This document shows positions 42,500-52,524 of a stretch of 64,000 bases of DNA, in pieces (position 1 is the first letter of the stretch; each line of letters opens with the position of its first letter). The DNA is taken from assembly GCA_003222395.1 (NCBI GenBank), contig QHWB01000031.1, positions 64,501 to 128,500 on the forward strand, written 5' to 3'. Under the pieces are notes generated by a model. That model saw only the letters and a list, made by a program, of their open reading frames with translations. It ran no database searches and was not told the origin of the DNA. A program made the position numbers and the translations under genes. This DNA comes from Acidobacteriota bacterium. Lineage in GTDB: Bacteria > Acidobacteriota > Vicinamibacteria > Vicinamibacterales > CAVVIG01.

Positions 42500-44499
42500 T
42501 GAACCATGAAAGGGCAAAGGGCAAAGGGCAGAGGGCACACGCGTTCGTTGCCCTTTGCCCTTTGCCCTTTGCCCTTTCGGCTTTGCCCTTTGCCCTTTCG
42601 GCTTTGCCCCTTGCCCTTTCGGCTTTGCCCCTTGCCCTTTCGGCTCTGCTCGTCACGTCGTGCACGCGAGCCGCGCGTCAGCCTCCGACCGCGCGCGCAG
42701 AGAATCTGCTGCTCATCACCATCGACACGCTGCGCGCCGATCACGTCGGCGCGTACGGCTACGCGCGCGCGCGGACGCCGACCGTCGACGCGCTCGCGCG
42801 CGGCGGCGCGCTCTTCGAGCGCGCGTACGCCGCCGCACCGATCACGCTCACCTCGCACGCGACGCTGCTCACGGGCCGCTACCCGCCCGGACACGGAGCG
42901 CGCGACAACGGCCTTCACGTGTCCGGTTCCGTGCCGACGCTCGCGACGACGCTTCACGCCGCCGGGTTCAGGACGGCCGCGTTCGTCGCCGCGTTTCCGC
43001 TCGATCATCAGTTCGGGCTGAACCGCGGCTTCGACGTCTACAGCGACCGGATGCCGCGCGGATCCGACGGCCGTCTGATGAACGAGCGCCCGGGATCGCA
43101 GGTCGTCGACGAAGCCATCGCCTGGCTCGGCGTAGCACCAGCAGCCAGCACCCAGCCCCCAGCACCCAGCCCTCAGCAACCAGCCCCCAGCCCCCAAAGA
43201 TTTTTTCTGTGGATCCACCTCTTCGAGCCGCATGCGCCGTACGGCGATCCGGCGTCGGGACGGTCGACGATGGATCGATACGACGATGAGATCGCGACGG
43301 CAGACCGCGAGGTCGGCCGACTAATCAACGTGCTCGGATCGCTCCGCGACGACACGTTGATCGTCGTCGCCGGCGACCACGGCGAAGCATTCGGCGAACA
43401 TGACGAGTACGCGCACAGCATCTTCGTCTACGACACAACGCTGCGGGTGCCGCTCGTGATGAACGGTCCCGGTGTCAGCGCAGCCGTGCGGTCGGCAGAG
43501 AACGTGACGCTGGCCGACGTCGCGCCGACGGTGGCGCGCCGACTCGGCACGACGATCGCCGACGTCGACGGCATCGACGTCTCGGCAGCGCTGTTGGGCG
43601 GCGCGCTGCCGGCTCGCGAGCTGTACGCCGAGTCGTTCGCGCCGCTCGTCGAGTTCGGCTGGGCGCCGCTGCGGTCGATCCGGTCCGGGAACTGGAAGTT
43701 CATCGCGGCGCCGCGCGCGGAGCTGTACGACATCGTCAAGGACGCCGGGGAGCGCGTCGACCTGTCGACGGCCCAGGCGACGGTCGTCCGTCAGCTCGAC
43801 ACGCGCGTATCGCGCTACTCGCCGCCGAGCCTGCCGCTGTCGCGGACGATCGACGCGAGCGGGCTCGAGCGATTGCGCGCGCTCGGGTACGCGAACGGTC
43901 CACGCCACGATACCGACACGCGCATCGATCCGAAGGATCGCCGTGAGGTGGCCGCGCGGATCGCGCAGGTCACGTCCGGCGAGCTCACGGGCGCGGCGCT
44001 GGTGTCGGCCCTCGAAGAAATCGTGCGAGCCGATCCGAGTAACAGCCAGGCGCACCTGCGCCTCGGATACGCGCGCCTGCAGCAGGGCGACTGCGCGCAC
44101 GCCGAGCAGGAATTCAAATGGGCGATCGACGGCGGGCTGCCGACCGCGGATGCGCACCTCGGTCTGGCCACGTGCCTCGGCCGCGCCAACGATCTCGCCG
44201 GCGCGGAGCGCGTGCTGAACGAAGCGAAGCGCCGCGAGCCGGACAATCCGGTGATCACCGCGAACGTCGGCATCCTGCAGGCGGCGAAGGGTGATATCGG
44301 CGGCGCGATCGAATCGCTGAAGCGCGCGGTATCCGCGGATCCCGGGCTGCTCGAGGCCCGGTTCAATCTCGCGATCGCATTCGCGAAAGCGGGCCGCCGC
44401 GCCGAGGCCGCGTCCACGGCGCGCGAGCTCCTCGCGCGTCTGCCGCCGACCGCCCCGCAGCGTGCCGAAGTCGAGCGGCTGCTGCGCGCTGTTCAGTAG
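42499..44499 (+). CDS. Second sulfatase-like TPR lipoprotein, repeat-derived signal peptide
   Basis: Paralogue of the preceding gene, 666 aa, in the same arrangement: AlkP-superfamily domain (LLITIDTLRADHVGAYG, AGDHGEAFGEHDEYAHS, FLWIHLFEPHAPYG) and C-terminal TPRs (AEQEFKWAIDGG, GAIESLKRAVSADPG). The nucleophile position is again Thr (PITLTSHATLLTG). GTG 42499 overlaps the previous TAG (TAGTG). The N-terminal hydrophobic stretch (PFALSALPFALSALPLALSA) up to the lipobox LLVTSC is encoded by a 21-bp tandem repeat with an inverted arm upstream. A Pro/Gln/Ser-rich stretch (43135-43196) precedes the FLWIHL block, where the paralogue has a shorter version. Confidence 0.85.
   Translation: MNHERAKGKGQRAHAFVALCPLPFALSALPFALSALPLALSALPLALSALLVTSCTRAARQPPTARAENLLLITIDTLRADHVGAYGYARARTPTVDALARGGALFERAYAAAPITLTSHATLLTGRYPPGHGARDNGLHVSGSVPTLATTLHAAGFRTAAFVAAFPLDHQFGLNRGFDVYSDRMPRGSDGRLMNERPGSQVVDEAIAWLGVAPAASTQPPAPSPQQPAPSPQRFFLWIHLFEPHAPYGDPASGRSTMDRYDDEIATADREVGRLINVLGSLRDDTLIVVAGDHGEAFGEHDEYAHSIFVYDTTLRVPLVMNGPGVSAAVRSAENVTLADVAPTVARRLGTTIADVDGIDVSAALLGGALPARELYAESFAPLVEFGWAPLRSIRSGNWKFIAAPRAELYDIVKDAGERVDLSTAQATVVRQLDTRVSRYSPPSLPLSRTIDASGLERLRALGYANGPRHDTDTRIDPKDRREVAARIAQVTSGELTGAALVSALEEIVRADPSNSQAHLRLGYARLQQGDCAHAEQEFKWAIDGGLPTADAHLGLATCLGRANDLAGAERVLNEAKRREPDNPVITANVGILQAAKGDIGGAIESLKRAVSADPGLLEARFNLAIAFAKAGRRAEAASTARELLARLPPTAPQRAEVERLLRAVQ
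42507..42645. repeat. AAGGGCAAAGGGC / GCCCTTTGCCC inverted arms forming a signal peptide
   Basis: A left arm (about 42507-42535, AAGGGCAAAGGGC) and a complementary right array (about 42549-42645, GCCCTTTGCCC becoming the 21-bp unit GCCCTTTCGGCTTTGCCCC). The right array is translated as LALSALP repeats of the second sulfatase. Confidence 0.8.
43135..43196 (+). repeat. CAGCACCCAGCCC low-complexity repeat in the second sulfatase
   Basis: Degenerate 7-bp CAGCCCC/CAGCACC units encode a Pro/Gln/Ser linker (STQPPAPSPQQPAPSPQ). A shorter related stretch, CAACCAGCAACCAGCAACG at 40867-40885, is at the same place in the first sulfatase. Confidence 0.7.
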
Positions 44500-44727
44500 T
44501 GCTCGCATCCGATTTCCTGGATTACAATCCCCGACATTCCGGAGATTGCGCGATGCTTCGCACGACGGCACCGCGGATGTCCGCCGCAAAATACGCCGAA
44601 AAAAGGAGGTTTCAGTCAGGTCAACGAATCAATAAGCTCTGGCGTGGCGATTGCTGACAGCGTCTCGATCAGCACAGCGTTCGATTTCAAACGGCGACTC
44701 GACTCGACAATTTGTTGGAGGGCTTGG
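44500..44727. other. Leader region before the TonB-dependent receptor
   Basis: 228 bp with TACAAT at 44523-44528 (possible -10) and a strong AGGAGG around 44605 that has no start codon at usable distance. This may be a relic of a deleted ORF. I see no other gene here. Confidence 0.4.
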
Positions 44728-47702
44728 ATGACAAGGCATGTATTCGGGGCAGCGCTCGCGGTGCTGCTCGGCGGAATCTCCGCGTACGCACAGCAGACGT
44801 CGGGCAACATCACGGGACGTGTCCTCGATCCGCAGGGCGCGCCGTTCCGGGCGTGACCGTCACCGCGCGGAGCGCGGCGACCGGCTTCACGCGCACGGAA
44901 GTCAGCGACGCCGAAGGCATCTACCGCCTGAACGCGCTGCCCGTCGGAATCTACGACGTCACGGCGGAGCTCCAGGGCTTCGCGTCGGTGTCGAGGAAGG
45001 CCATTGACGTCAACGTCGGTCAGACGCAGACGGTCGACTTCGCGCTGAGGGTCGCGGCGGTCGCTGAGACGGTGAACGTCACCGGTGCGTCGCCGCTGAT
45101 CGAGATCACCGCCTCGTCGGTCGGCGCCATCGTCGATCCGAAGCGCATCGAGACGCTGCCGCTGAACGGCCGCCAGTTCGCGAACCTCGCGGCGACGGTA
45201 CCCGGCGTCGGCCTCGGCTTCCACACCGACCCGACCAAGAGCACCCAGTACTCGCCGCAGATCAATGGCGGCAACGGCCGCAACGTCAACTATCAGATCG
45301 ACGGCGGCGACAACAACGACGACACCGTGGGAGGCCTGCTGCAGCTCTACCCGCTCGAGGCGATTCAGGAGTTCAACTTCCAGACGCAGCGCTTCAAGGC
45401 GGAATACGGCCGTAGCAACGGCGGCGTGATGAACGTCGTTACCAAGAGCGGCACGAACACGCCATCGGGGAGCGTCTTCGAGTTTTTCCGCGACAAGTCG
45501 ATGAACGCTGAGTCGGAGAGCGAGGTCCTGGCGAACTCGGGCAAGCAGGACTACCGCCGCAACCAGTTCGGCGGCAGCTTCGGCGGCCCGATCGCAAAGG
45601 ACAGGGCGCACTTCTTCGGCGCGGTCGAGCGGACGCAGCAGGACACGACGCAGGTCGTCGATACGGCGGGTCTCTTCCCCGACAAGAACGGCGTGTTCGC
45701 CGTTCCGTATCGCGAGAACCTCGTGACCGCGAAGGTGACCGCAAACCTCAACCCGGCGCAGTACTTGTCGGTGCGCTACGGATACAACAACAACTCGCAG
45801 CCGTACGGCGCGGCGCGGTTCAACACCTCCGACAACTGGGGCGACAGCACGAACAAGTTCAACTCGATCAACCTGAATCACAACTGGGTGATGGGCGGGG
45901 CGAAGCTCAACGAGTTCATCTTCCAGTACGCCGACTTCTCGAACTTCATCTCGTCGCGCAGCTCCGCGCCGAACGAGAGCTTCCCGAACAACGTGACGAT
46001 CGGCGCCAACGGCAACACGCCGCAGACGACGCAGCAGCACAAATACCAGTTCCGCGACGATTTCTCGTGGCACGTCACGGGCCGCGGCGGCCTCGGCCAC
46101 GACATCAAGGTCGGCGCGAACTTCATCAACGAGCCCAAGCTGTTCATCACGTTCAATACCGGCAAGGGCGCCGTGTTCTACACACACCTGACCAACGATC
46201 TGGCCGGGCCGATTCGCACGGTGACGATCAGCGACGGCGACTCGTCCGCCAATATCCCGACGAAGCAGTTCGCGGGCTACGTGCAGGACGACTGGCGGGC
46301 ATCAGATCGCCTGACCGTCAATCTCGGCCTCAGGTACGACATCGTCGACGGATTGCAGTTCGATCAGTCGCTGAATCCGAACTATGTGCTCGTCGTCAAC
46401 GCAGCAAAGGCCGGGAAGTTCAATGTGCTGCCGGCGCCCGTCGCTGAAGTGCTGAATGACTTCGCGGAGACGCCACGCAACGACAAGAACAACTTCCAGC
46501 CGCGCATCGGCGCCGTGCTCGATACGAAGGGCGACGGCAAGGACGTCGTCCGCGGCGGGTGGGGCGTCTACACCGACTTCGGGTACACGAATTCCAACGT
46601 GCTCTTCGCGGCAGCCGACGCGAGCGGACACGGATTCGGCAACACCTTCAACGTCGACAACCCCACGGGCATTCGAAATCCCGATGGCACCTTCTTTCGC
46701 GTGGGACAGCCGCTGAACAACATCGCGGCGCAGAACCAGGTGACGAGCGTCACGACGCCGCTCTTCGGCCAGTGGGTCGACCCGCTGCTGCAGATGCCGT
46801 ATCAGATGCAGACCAATGCCGGCTGGTCGCACGAGCTGGCAGCGGACACGGTGATCAGCATCGACTTCGTCGATTCGCTCGGACGCGATCTCAACGTCCG
46901 CCAGCGTCTGAACCAGCGGACGCCGGGCAGCCTGTCGAACCCGCGACGCGTCTCGGCGGCGATCGGCACGCCGCTCAACCCGAACGCTGCGAGCAACCGT
47001 CCCGCGATCAGCAATGGGAAGAGCACCTACGATGCGCTGATTTTCAGCGCGCGCCGCCGGCTGTCGAAAGGCGTCGACTTCACGGCGTCCTACACGCTGG
47101 CGCGGGCGAAGAGCACGATTGGCTCGGCGGTCGATCAATTGAACGCCACAAACATCGTCGATCCCAACAATCCGTTCGACAATCCGGTCCAGAACGGGCC
47201 GACGACGGACACCGATGCACGGCACCGCATCAGCCTGAGCGCCGTGTTCGAGATCAAGGGCGGGTTCCGTGTCGCACCGTTCTATCTGTTCCGGACGGCG
47301 TTGCCGGTCGCGATCATTGACGGCCGCGACCTGAATCTCGACGGCGAGCGCACCGATCTTCCCGCGCGCGCGTTCGCGGTCGATTCGTTCGACGCAGCGA
47401 CCGGCAAGACGACGATCAAGGACATCGGCACGTGCGACACGGTGAACTGCGGCCGCGGCTACATGCAGCAGCAGCTGAACGTCCGGGTGACGAAGGTGTT
47501 CCACCTCGCCGGCCGCGCGAACGTCGAAGCGATCGGCGAAGTCTTCAATCTTTTCAACACAGTGAACCCGGGCACGTTCCTTACGACCGTGACCACATCC
47601 GGAACGCAGGATCCGACTCTGCTTCAGCCAACCACGTTCTCCGGCGACTTCCGTCGGCCGGAGCAGCGCGTGGGACAACTCGGACTGCGATTCACGTTCT
47701 AA
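44728..47702 (+). CDS. TonB-dependent receptor, Oar-like, with a frameshift near codon 38
   Basis: Outer-membrane receptor of about 991 aa after correction. ATG 44728 with GGAGG upstream gives a signal peptide (VFGAALAVLLGGISAYAQQ) and NITGRVLDPQGA, then the frame hits TGA at 44854. The homologous continuation VPGVTVTARSAATGFTRTEV is in another frame, entered at 44839-44841 (GGCGCGCC, one base short of the expected GGCGCGGCC). Downstream, plug (ETLPLNGRQFANLAATVPG, SKSGTNTPSGSVFEFFRDKS-like) and barrel are intact to the terminal GQLGLRFTF. This is a sequencing error, a recent lesion or phase variation. No start with a good ribosome-binding site is seen in the second frame. Confidence 0.82.
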
Positions 47703-47703
47703 G

Positions 47704-47854
47704 GGCTGGATAGGCGGGATAGGCAGGAAGGGCGGGAGCCAAAACTCCCGCCCTTTTTCGTTCGCGCTGTACTGCCCATCCTGCCCATCCTGCCCCTCCT
47801 GCCCTTCCTGCCCTTCCTGCCCTCCTGCCTTTCCTGCCCCTCCTGCCGCTCCGG
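47704..47854. repeat. GGATAGGCGGGATAGGCAGG / CTGCCCATCC inverted-arm repeat
   Basis: A GGCAGGAAGGGCGGGA arm (47704-47738) precedes the terminator loop. A long CTGCCCATCCTGCCCCTCC array (47771-47854) is its imperfect complement. Confidence 0.7.
47728..47758 (+). terminator. Intrinsic terminator after the TonB-dependent receptor
   Basis: A perfect 9-bp stem GGGCGGGAG / CTCCCGCCC (11 bp with flanking AA/TT) with a CCAAAA loop is followed by TTTTT. It sits 26 bp after the receptor stop and is embedded in the repeat array. Confidence 0.8.
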
Positions 47855-47978
47855 TTCTCATGCTTGTCCGCTCTTCCAGCCCGTCCGCGTCATTCTTTTT
47901 TTTCAAGTTCGATCGTTGTCCGCTTCCGGGACCGCGTATCATCCCCGCCGACGTTTGCAACACGTTCAGGAGGACGAC

Positions 47979-50900
47979 ATGCGCGTAGACCGACTGGTGG
48001 TTCTGCTCGGCGTCCTGCTCTGCGCGTCGGCCACAGCGGCGCAGGAGCAACGCGGGAGCATCGACGGCGTCGTGAAGGACGCGAGCGGCGCGGTGCTGCC
48101 CGGTGCGACGGTGGAGGCAAGAAATGCTGCCACCGGCGCGACGCTCTCGACGGTGTGCGATGCCACCGGAAAATTCAGGTTTCCGTCGGTTCAGGCCGGT
48201 GTGTACGACGTCAAGGCGTCGCTCGGCGGGTTCAGACCGGTGACGATCCCCGATGTCCTGGTCGCGCTCGGCCAGGTGAAGACGCTCGACTTCGCGCTGC
48301 CAGTAGGCGGTGTCACGGAGAGCGTGCAGGTGACGGCGACCTCGCCGGTGATCGATGTCAAGCAGAGCACGCGCGCCACCGATATCCGCGCGGAGCAGGT
48401 CGAGTTGCTGCCGCATGGCCGCGACTTCACGACGCTGGTGACGCAGGCGCCCGGCGCGAATTACGAAGCGAAATCCGGCGGGGTGATGATCGACGGCTCC
48501 AGCGCGGCCGAGAACCGCTACATCGTCGACGGCATGGAGACGACCGACCTCGTGAGCGGGAGGTCGGGAAAGAACCTCATTGCGGACTTCGTCGAAGAAG
48601 TTCAGGTGAAATCGAGCGGCTACACCGCCGAGTACGGCGGATCGACCGGCGGTGTGATCAACGTGATCACGAAGAGCGGTACGAATAGGTTCTCGGGGAG
48701 CGTGCTCACTTATTGGCAGGGTAATTCGATTTCCAAGGGCCAGAACGTCGCGTCATCGGTGCCGCTCCCCGGCGCGGACGCCGGCGGGACGCAGGCAACC
48801 GGTATCCCGACGCTGCGCCTGAATCCGGTCAACACCGACCTCGCCGAATACGTCACGTACCCGCAGGACACGTGGAACCGTTTCGAGCCGGCGGCGAACG
48901 TCGGCGGACCGATCGCCAAAGATCGCGCGTGGTTTTGGGTTGGCTATCAGCCGGCAATGACGAACATCGATCGCACCGTGACGCTGGAAGCAAACCACCA
49001 GACGATTACCGTCAATCAGAAGCGTCAGGTCCAGTACCTTACCGCGACGCAGACGGCGCAGATCGGCGACAAGCTCCGGACGCGCATCGCGTACGACAAC
49101 AGCTGGAGCAAGGTCACGGGCGTGCTGCCCTCGCTCGACGGCTCGGACGCGGTAGGCACCAACTACGGCAAGACCCAGGCGTTCCCGAACTGGCTGCTGT
49201 CGGCGACTGCCGACTACACGGTGAGCCCGAAATTTTTCGTCGGCCTGCGCGGCGGCTACTTCCTCAACGATCAGCGCGACTCGAACGTGCCGAACGTGTC
49301 GCGCTACACATGGCCGGCGACAAGCAACGTCAACTTCGTCGGGACCAATGGCGTCGCCGTACCGGCAACCCTGCAGCATCCCAGCGGGTTCTCGAGCGTC
49401 ATTTCTAACAACGCGGTCGATCACGACAAGCTGACGCGATCGTACTTCCAGGCAGACGGCACGTGGTTCGGCCACGCGGCCGGCGATCACCAGCTGAAAT
49501 TCGGCGTGCAGCTCGACCGACGCGCCAACGACGTCCTGAGCGGCGAACTCGGACATCGCGTGACGATCCGGTGGGGCCAGAGCCTCGGCGGCCAGCGCGG
49601 GCCGTTCGGGTACTACTCGGTGCGCAGCAACGCCGTCCTGCCGAACCAGGGCTTCATCACGCAGGGCAACGTCGCCACCAACCTGGTCGGCTTGTTCGCG
49701 CAGGATGCATGGACGGTGTCGAACAAGTTCACGATCAACGCTGGTATTCGCACCGAGCGCGAACGGGTCCCCGCGTACTCGACGGAGGCCGGCGTGCCCG
49801 CCAGCCCCATCCAGTTCGAATTCAGAAACAAGCTCGGGCCGCGCGTCGGCTTCGCGTACGACGTCAACGGCGACGGCCGCTGGAAGGCGTACGGCTCGTG
49901 GGGCCTGTTCTATGACATCTTCAAGATGGAGCTGCCCCGCGGATCATTCGGCGGCGAGAAGTGGCTCGAGTACTACTACACGCTCGACACGCCCGACTGG
50001 GCGACGCTCGATGCCGGATCGGGCTGTCCGCCGGCGTGCTCCGGCCGGCTGTTCCGCGGACCAATTGACTTCCGCCATCCGTCGACCACGCCCGGCGAGG
50101 ACATCGAGCCGGATCTGAAACCGATGCGCTCGCAGGAGGCCGTGTTCGGACTGGAGCACGAGTTGAACCCCACGATGGCGGTCAGCGTGCGCTATGTCCA
50201 CAAGCACCTCGATCGCGGGATCGAGGACACCGGCTCTATCGACGCGCAGCAGAACGAGATCTACATCATCGCCAACCCGGGCGAGGGTTTGACCTCGCTG
50301 GCGTTCTGCTGTCCGGCGGTGAACCTGCCGAAACCGAGGCGGCAGTACAACGGCGTCGAATTCGCGTTCGACAAACGGTACGCCAACAACTGGTTCTTCC
50401 GCGCCAGCTACCTTCTGAGCCGCGATTACGGCAACTATCCGGGGCTCTCCGAGTCGGACGAGAACGGCCGCAGCAGCCCGAACGTCGGCCGACTGTTCGA
50501 CTACCCGCTCATCATGTTCAAGCAGGACGGCACGGCCAGCTACGGTCAGCTGCCCACCGACCGCATGAATCAGGGCAAGGTGCAACTGATTTATCAGCTC
50601 CCCTTCGGGACATCGGTCGGGTTCAACGAGTACATGGCGACCGGCATCCCGATCACGCGCGAGATCAGCGTGATTCCGCCTAACAACTTCCCGGTCCAGT
50701 ATCTGGGTCGAAGCAGCGATGGCCGCACGGACGTGCTGACGCAGACCGACTTTTACGTCCAGCATGAATTCAAGATCGGCGGGAACCGGCGCGTGCAGCT
50801 CAACGCGACGGTGCTCAACCTGTTCAACCAGCGCGCGTCAGTGAACACGTTCGTGACGTACAACAATGGCGCAGGCATCAACTTCAGCGAACCGGACTTC

Positions 50901-51041
50901 TACGCCGGCCGCGTGAACTTCGCCAGCGTCATTGCGGCTTCGCAGGCGAGCGGGGCGCTCGTGGCCGATCCGCGCTTCCTACAGTCCAATGGCTGGCAGG
51001 CGCCGATGCAGGCGCGATTCGGCGTGAAGTTCGTATTCTGA
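47979..51041 (+). CDS. TonB-dependent receptor, Oar-like
   Basis: Outer-membrane receptor of 1020 aa. Signal peptide (LVVLLGVLLCASATAAQ), CarboxypepD_reg domain (GVVKDASGAVLPGATVEARN, ATGKFRFPSVQAGVYDVKAS), plug (VELLPHGRDFTTLVTQAPGA, YIVDGMETTDLVSGRSGKNL, SAGGVIN-like STGGVINVITKSGT) and barrel ending FGVKFVF. ATG 47979 has AGGAGG six bases upstream. It is a clear paralogue of the receptors at 33668 and 44728 but differs in plug detail. Ligand unknown. Confidence 0.93.
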   Translation: MRVDRLVVLLGVLLCASATAAQEQRGSIDGVVKDASGAVLPGATVEARNAATGATLSTVCDATGKFRFPSVQAGVYDVKASLGGFRPVTIPDVLVALGQVKTLDFALPVGGVTESVQVTATSPVIDVKQSTRATDIRAEQVELLPHGRDFTTLVTQAPGANYEAKSGGVMIDGSSAAENRYIVDGMETTDLVSGRSGKNLIADFVEEVQVKSSGYTAEYGGSTGGVINVITKSGTNRFSGSVLTYWQGNSISKGQNVASSVPLPGADAGGTQATGIPTLRLNPVNTDLAEYVTYPQDTWNRFEPAANVGGPIAKDRAWFWVGYQPAMTNIDRTVTLEANHQTITVNQKRQVQYLTATQTAQIGDKLRTRIAYDNSWSKVTGVLPSLDGSDAVGTNYGKTQAFPNWLLSATADYTVSPKFFVGLRGGYFLNDQRDSNVPNVSRYTWPATSNVNFVGTNGVAVPATLQHPSGFSSVISNNAVDHDKLTRSYFQADGTWFGHAAGDHQLKFGVQLDRRANDVLSGELGHRVTIRWGQSLGGQRGPFGYYSVRSNAVLPNQGFITQGNVATNLVGLFAQDAWTVSNKFTINAGIRTERERVPAYSTEAGVPASPIQFEFRNKLGPRVGFAYDVNGDGRWKAYGSWGLFYDIFKMELPRGSFGGEKWLEYYYTLDTPDWATLDAGSGCPPACSGRLFRGPIDFRHPSTTPGEDIEPDLKPMRSQEAVFGLEHELNPTMAVSVRYVHKHLDRGIEDTGSIDAQQNEIYIIANPGEGLTSLAFCCPAVNLPKPRRQYNGVEFAFDKRYANNWFFRASYLLSRDYGNYPGLSESDENGRSSPNVGRLFDYPLIMFKQDGTASYGQLPTDRMNQGKVQLIYQLPFGTSVGFNEYMATGIPITREISVIPPNNFPVQYLGRSSDGRTDVLTQTDFYVQHEFKIGGNRRVQLNATVLNLFNQRASVNTFVTYNNGAGINFSEPDFYAGRVNFASVIAASQASGALVADPRFLQSNGWQAPMQARFGVKFVF

Positions 51042-51046
51042 CGGAT

Positions 51047-51472
51047 CTACGTCCGAGCGATCTGTTCGAGCTGCACCAGATGGTGGATGAGATGACCCGC
51101 CATCTGGTGCACCAGCCAATCGACCGTCAGCGCGCCGAATTCGGGGTGCGAGAACGGCGCCGCGCGATCGGCCGGTGAAAGCGACTTGAAGAACGCGCGG
51201 TTGAAGGCGTTCGCCGCTACGAGCGCCTCGAACGCCTCGCGACCGCCGGTCGACGACTCCTTCGCCATCCACTTGTCCTGATCGAATGGCTGCGCGGTGT
51301 AATTCGGCGTCGCGATCGCCATGCGCGCGCGGTTGCCGAACGCGAGCTCGGTCTGCGCGAGGTGGATGAAGATCTGACGCGCGGACCATTTCCCCGGCGC
51401 GTAGCTGCGCTCGAACTCGGCCGGCGACCACGCCGCCGCGAGCGTCCGCATCCGCTCCGCCGCTTCGCGCAT
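51047..51472 (-). CDS. DinB family protein, N-terminus probably trimmed
   Basis: Four-helix DinB/YfiT-like metal-binding fold, 141 aa, function unknown (thiol transferases and hydrolases occur in the fold). Metal-type histidines are in FIHLAQTELAFGN and in HQMAGHLIHHLVQLEQI. Codons upstream of ATG 51472 in the same frame read DLGDREPLGA, which looks like the usual DinB beginning, but no start codon is present before an in-frame stop at about 51516. The original start appears to have been removed by the deletion that fused this locus to the permease remnant. Confidence 0.78.
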   Translation of the reverse strand: MREAAERMRTLAAAWSPAEFERSYAPGKWSARQIFIHLAQTELAFGNRARMAIATPNYTAQPFDQDKWMAKESSTGGREAFEALVAANAFNRAFFKSLSPADRAAPFSHPEFGALTVDWLVHQMAGHLIHHLVQLEQIART

Positions 51473-51485
51473 CGCGCCGAGCGGC

Positions 51486-52490
51486 TCACGATCGCCGAGG
51501 TCCTGCGAATCGATGCTTCACGTCGCCGACGACCCCGACGATCGCGACGCTAATCTTGAAGTCGGGCACCCTGATTCGTTTGCCGATCGGATCCTCGCCG
51601 GGCCACATCGTCCGCGCGAACGTCTGATTGATGACGGCGACCGGCGGCGACTGCAGATCGTCGCGGTCGGCGAAATCGCGTCCCTGCAGCAGCGGAATCT
51701 TCATCGTGCGGAAGTAGTCCGGCGTCACGATGTCCTGACCCGCCCTCGGCTCCGCGCCGGCGGCAACCGGCCGGCCGTCGATCGTGAACGGCGTGTCGCC
51801 CCAGTTGCCGCCGGCGCGACGCCGCAGACGAGCGCGACCATCACGCCGGCAAACGTCGTGAACAGCAGCACCGTGGCGTCGAGCGGCACGTCGGGCGGGA
51901 TCGGCACCGGACGCGGCTGGAGCCACGCGAGCGTTCCGAGCAGCCAGCGTCCGAGCAGCAAACCGAGCAACGCGGCGGCAATCGACAGCAGCAGCACTTC
52001 GGTGAGCATCTGGCCAATCACCGTGCGCCGCGTGGGCCGAGCGCCGATCGCACGGCGATCTCGCTCTGACGATCGACGGCGCCGGCGAGCAGCAGATTGC
52101 TGACGTTCACGCAGGCGATGAGGAGCACCGCGGCGACGCATGCGAGGAGCAGCAGCAGCGGCTGGCGCGAGTCGCCGACGAGATCGTCGTGCGCGAGCAG
52201 CGCCTCTATCGATCGACCGGCCTCTACCTTCGGGTCGGCCGCCTGAAGCCGGCGCGACACTATGTCGAGGCTCGCGTTCGCGGAGGCAATCGCCACGTCG
52301 GACTTCAGACGCGCGACACCCAGCATCACGGGCCCGCGTTCGGCAACCCTCCCGGCACCGGGAAGAGGCCCACGGGCATGAAGACGCCGATGCCGAGCGC
52401 GAGCGTGAGGATGGCGACGGCGGCGAACGCCGGCCGGCGCGTCCAGAGACGCAGCGCGTACCGAATGTTCTGGCGGATGGTGTCGATCAC
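51486..52490 (-). pseudogene. Decayed ADOP/MacB-type ABC transporter permease
   Basis: Remnants of an acidobacterial duplicated orphan permease in several frames. GTG 52490 gives IDTIRQNIRYALRLWTRRPA and LTLALGIG, then a TGA. A second piece from about 52330 reads ARLKSDVAIASANASLDIVS and LLACVAAVLLIACVNVSNLL. A third frame gives MLTEVLLLSIAAALLGLLLG. A fourth piece gives DIVTPDYFRTMKIPLLQGRD, INQTFARTMWPGEDPIGKRI and VGVVGDVKH, where it breaks. Full ADOP proteins are about 800 aa, so large internal parts are missing. It cannot encode a working permease. Confidence 0.85.
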
Positions 52491-52524
52491 CGCCGGTTAG
52501 ATGCGCGGGCGGCGCGAACGGTTG

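Noticed and set aside
44553-44657. 34-codon ORF upstream of the TonB-dependent receptor
   Set aside because: No ribosome-binding site or similarity; composition gives no support.
52330-52345. TGA in the permease remnant as another selenocysteine codon
   Set aside because: The downstream frame is not contiguous with a catalytic motif, no SECIS-like hairpin was seen, and several further frame breaks show decay.
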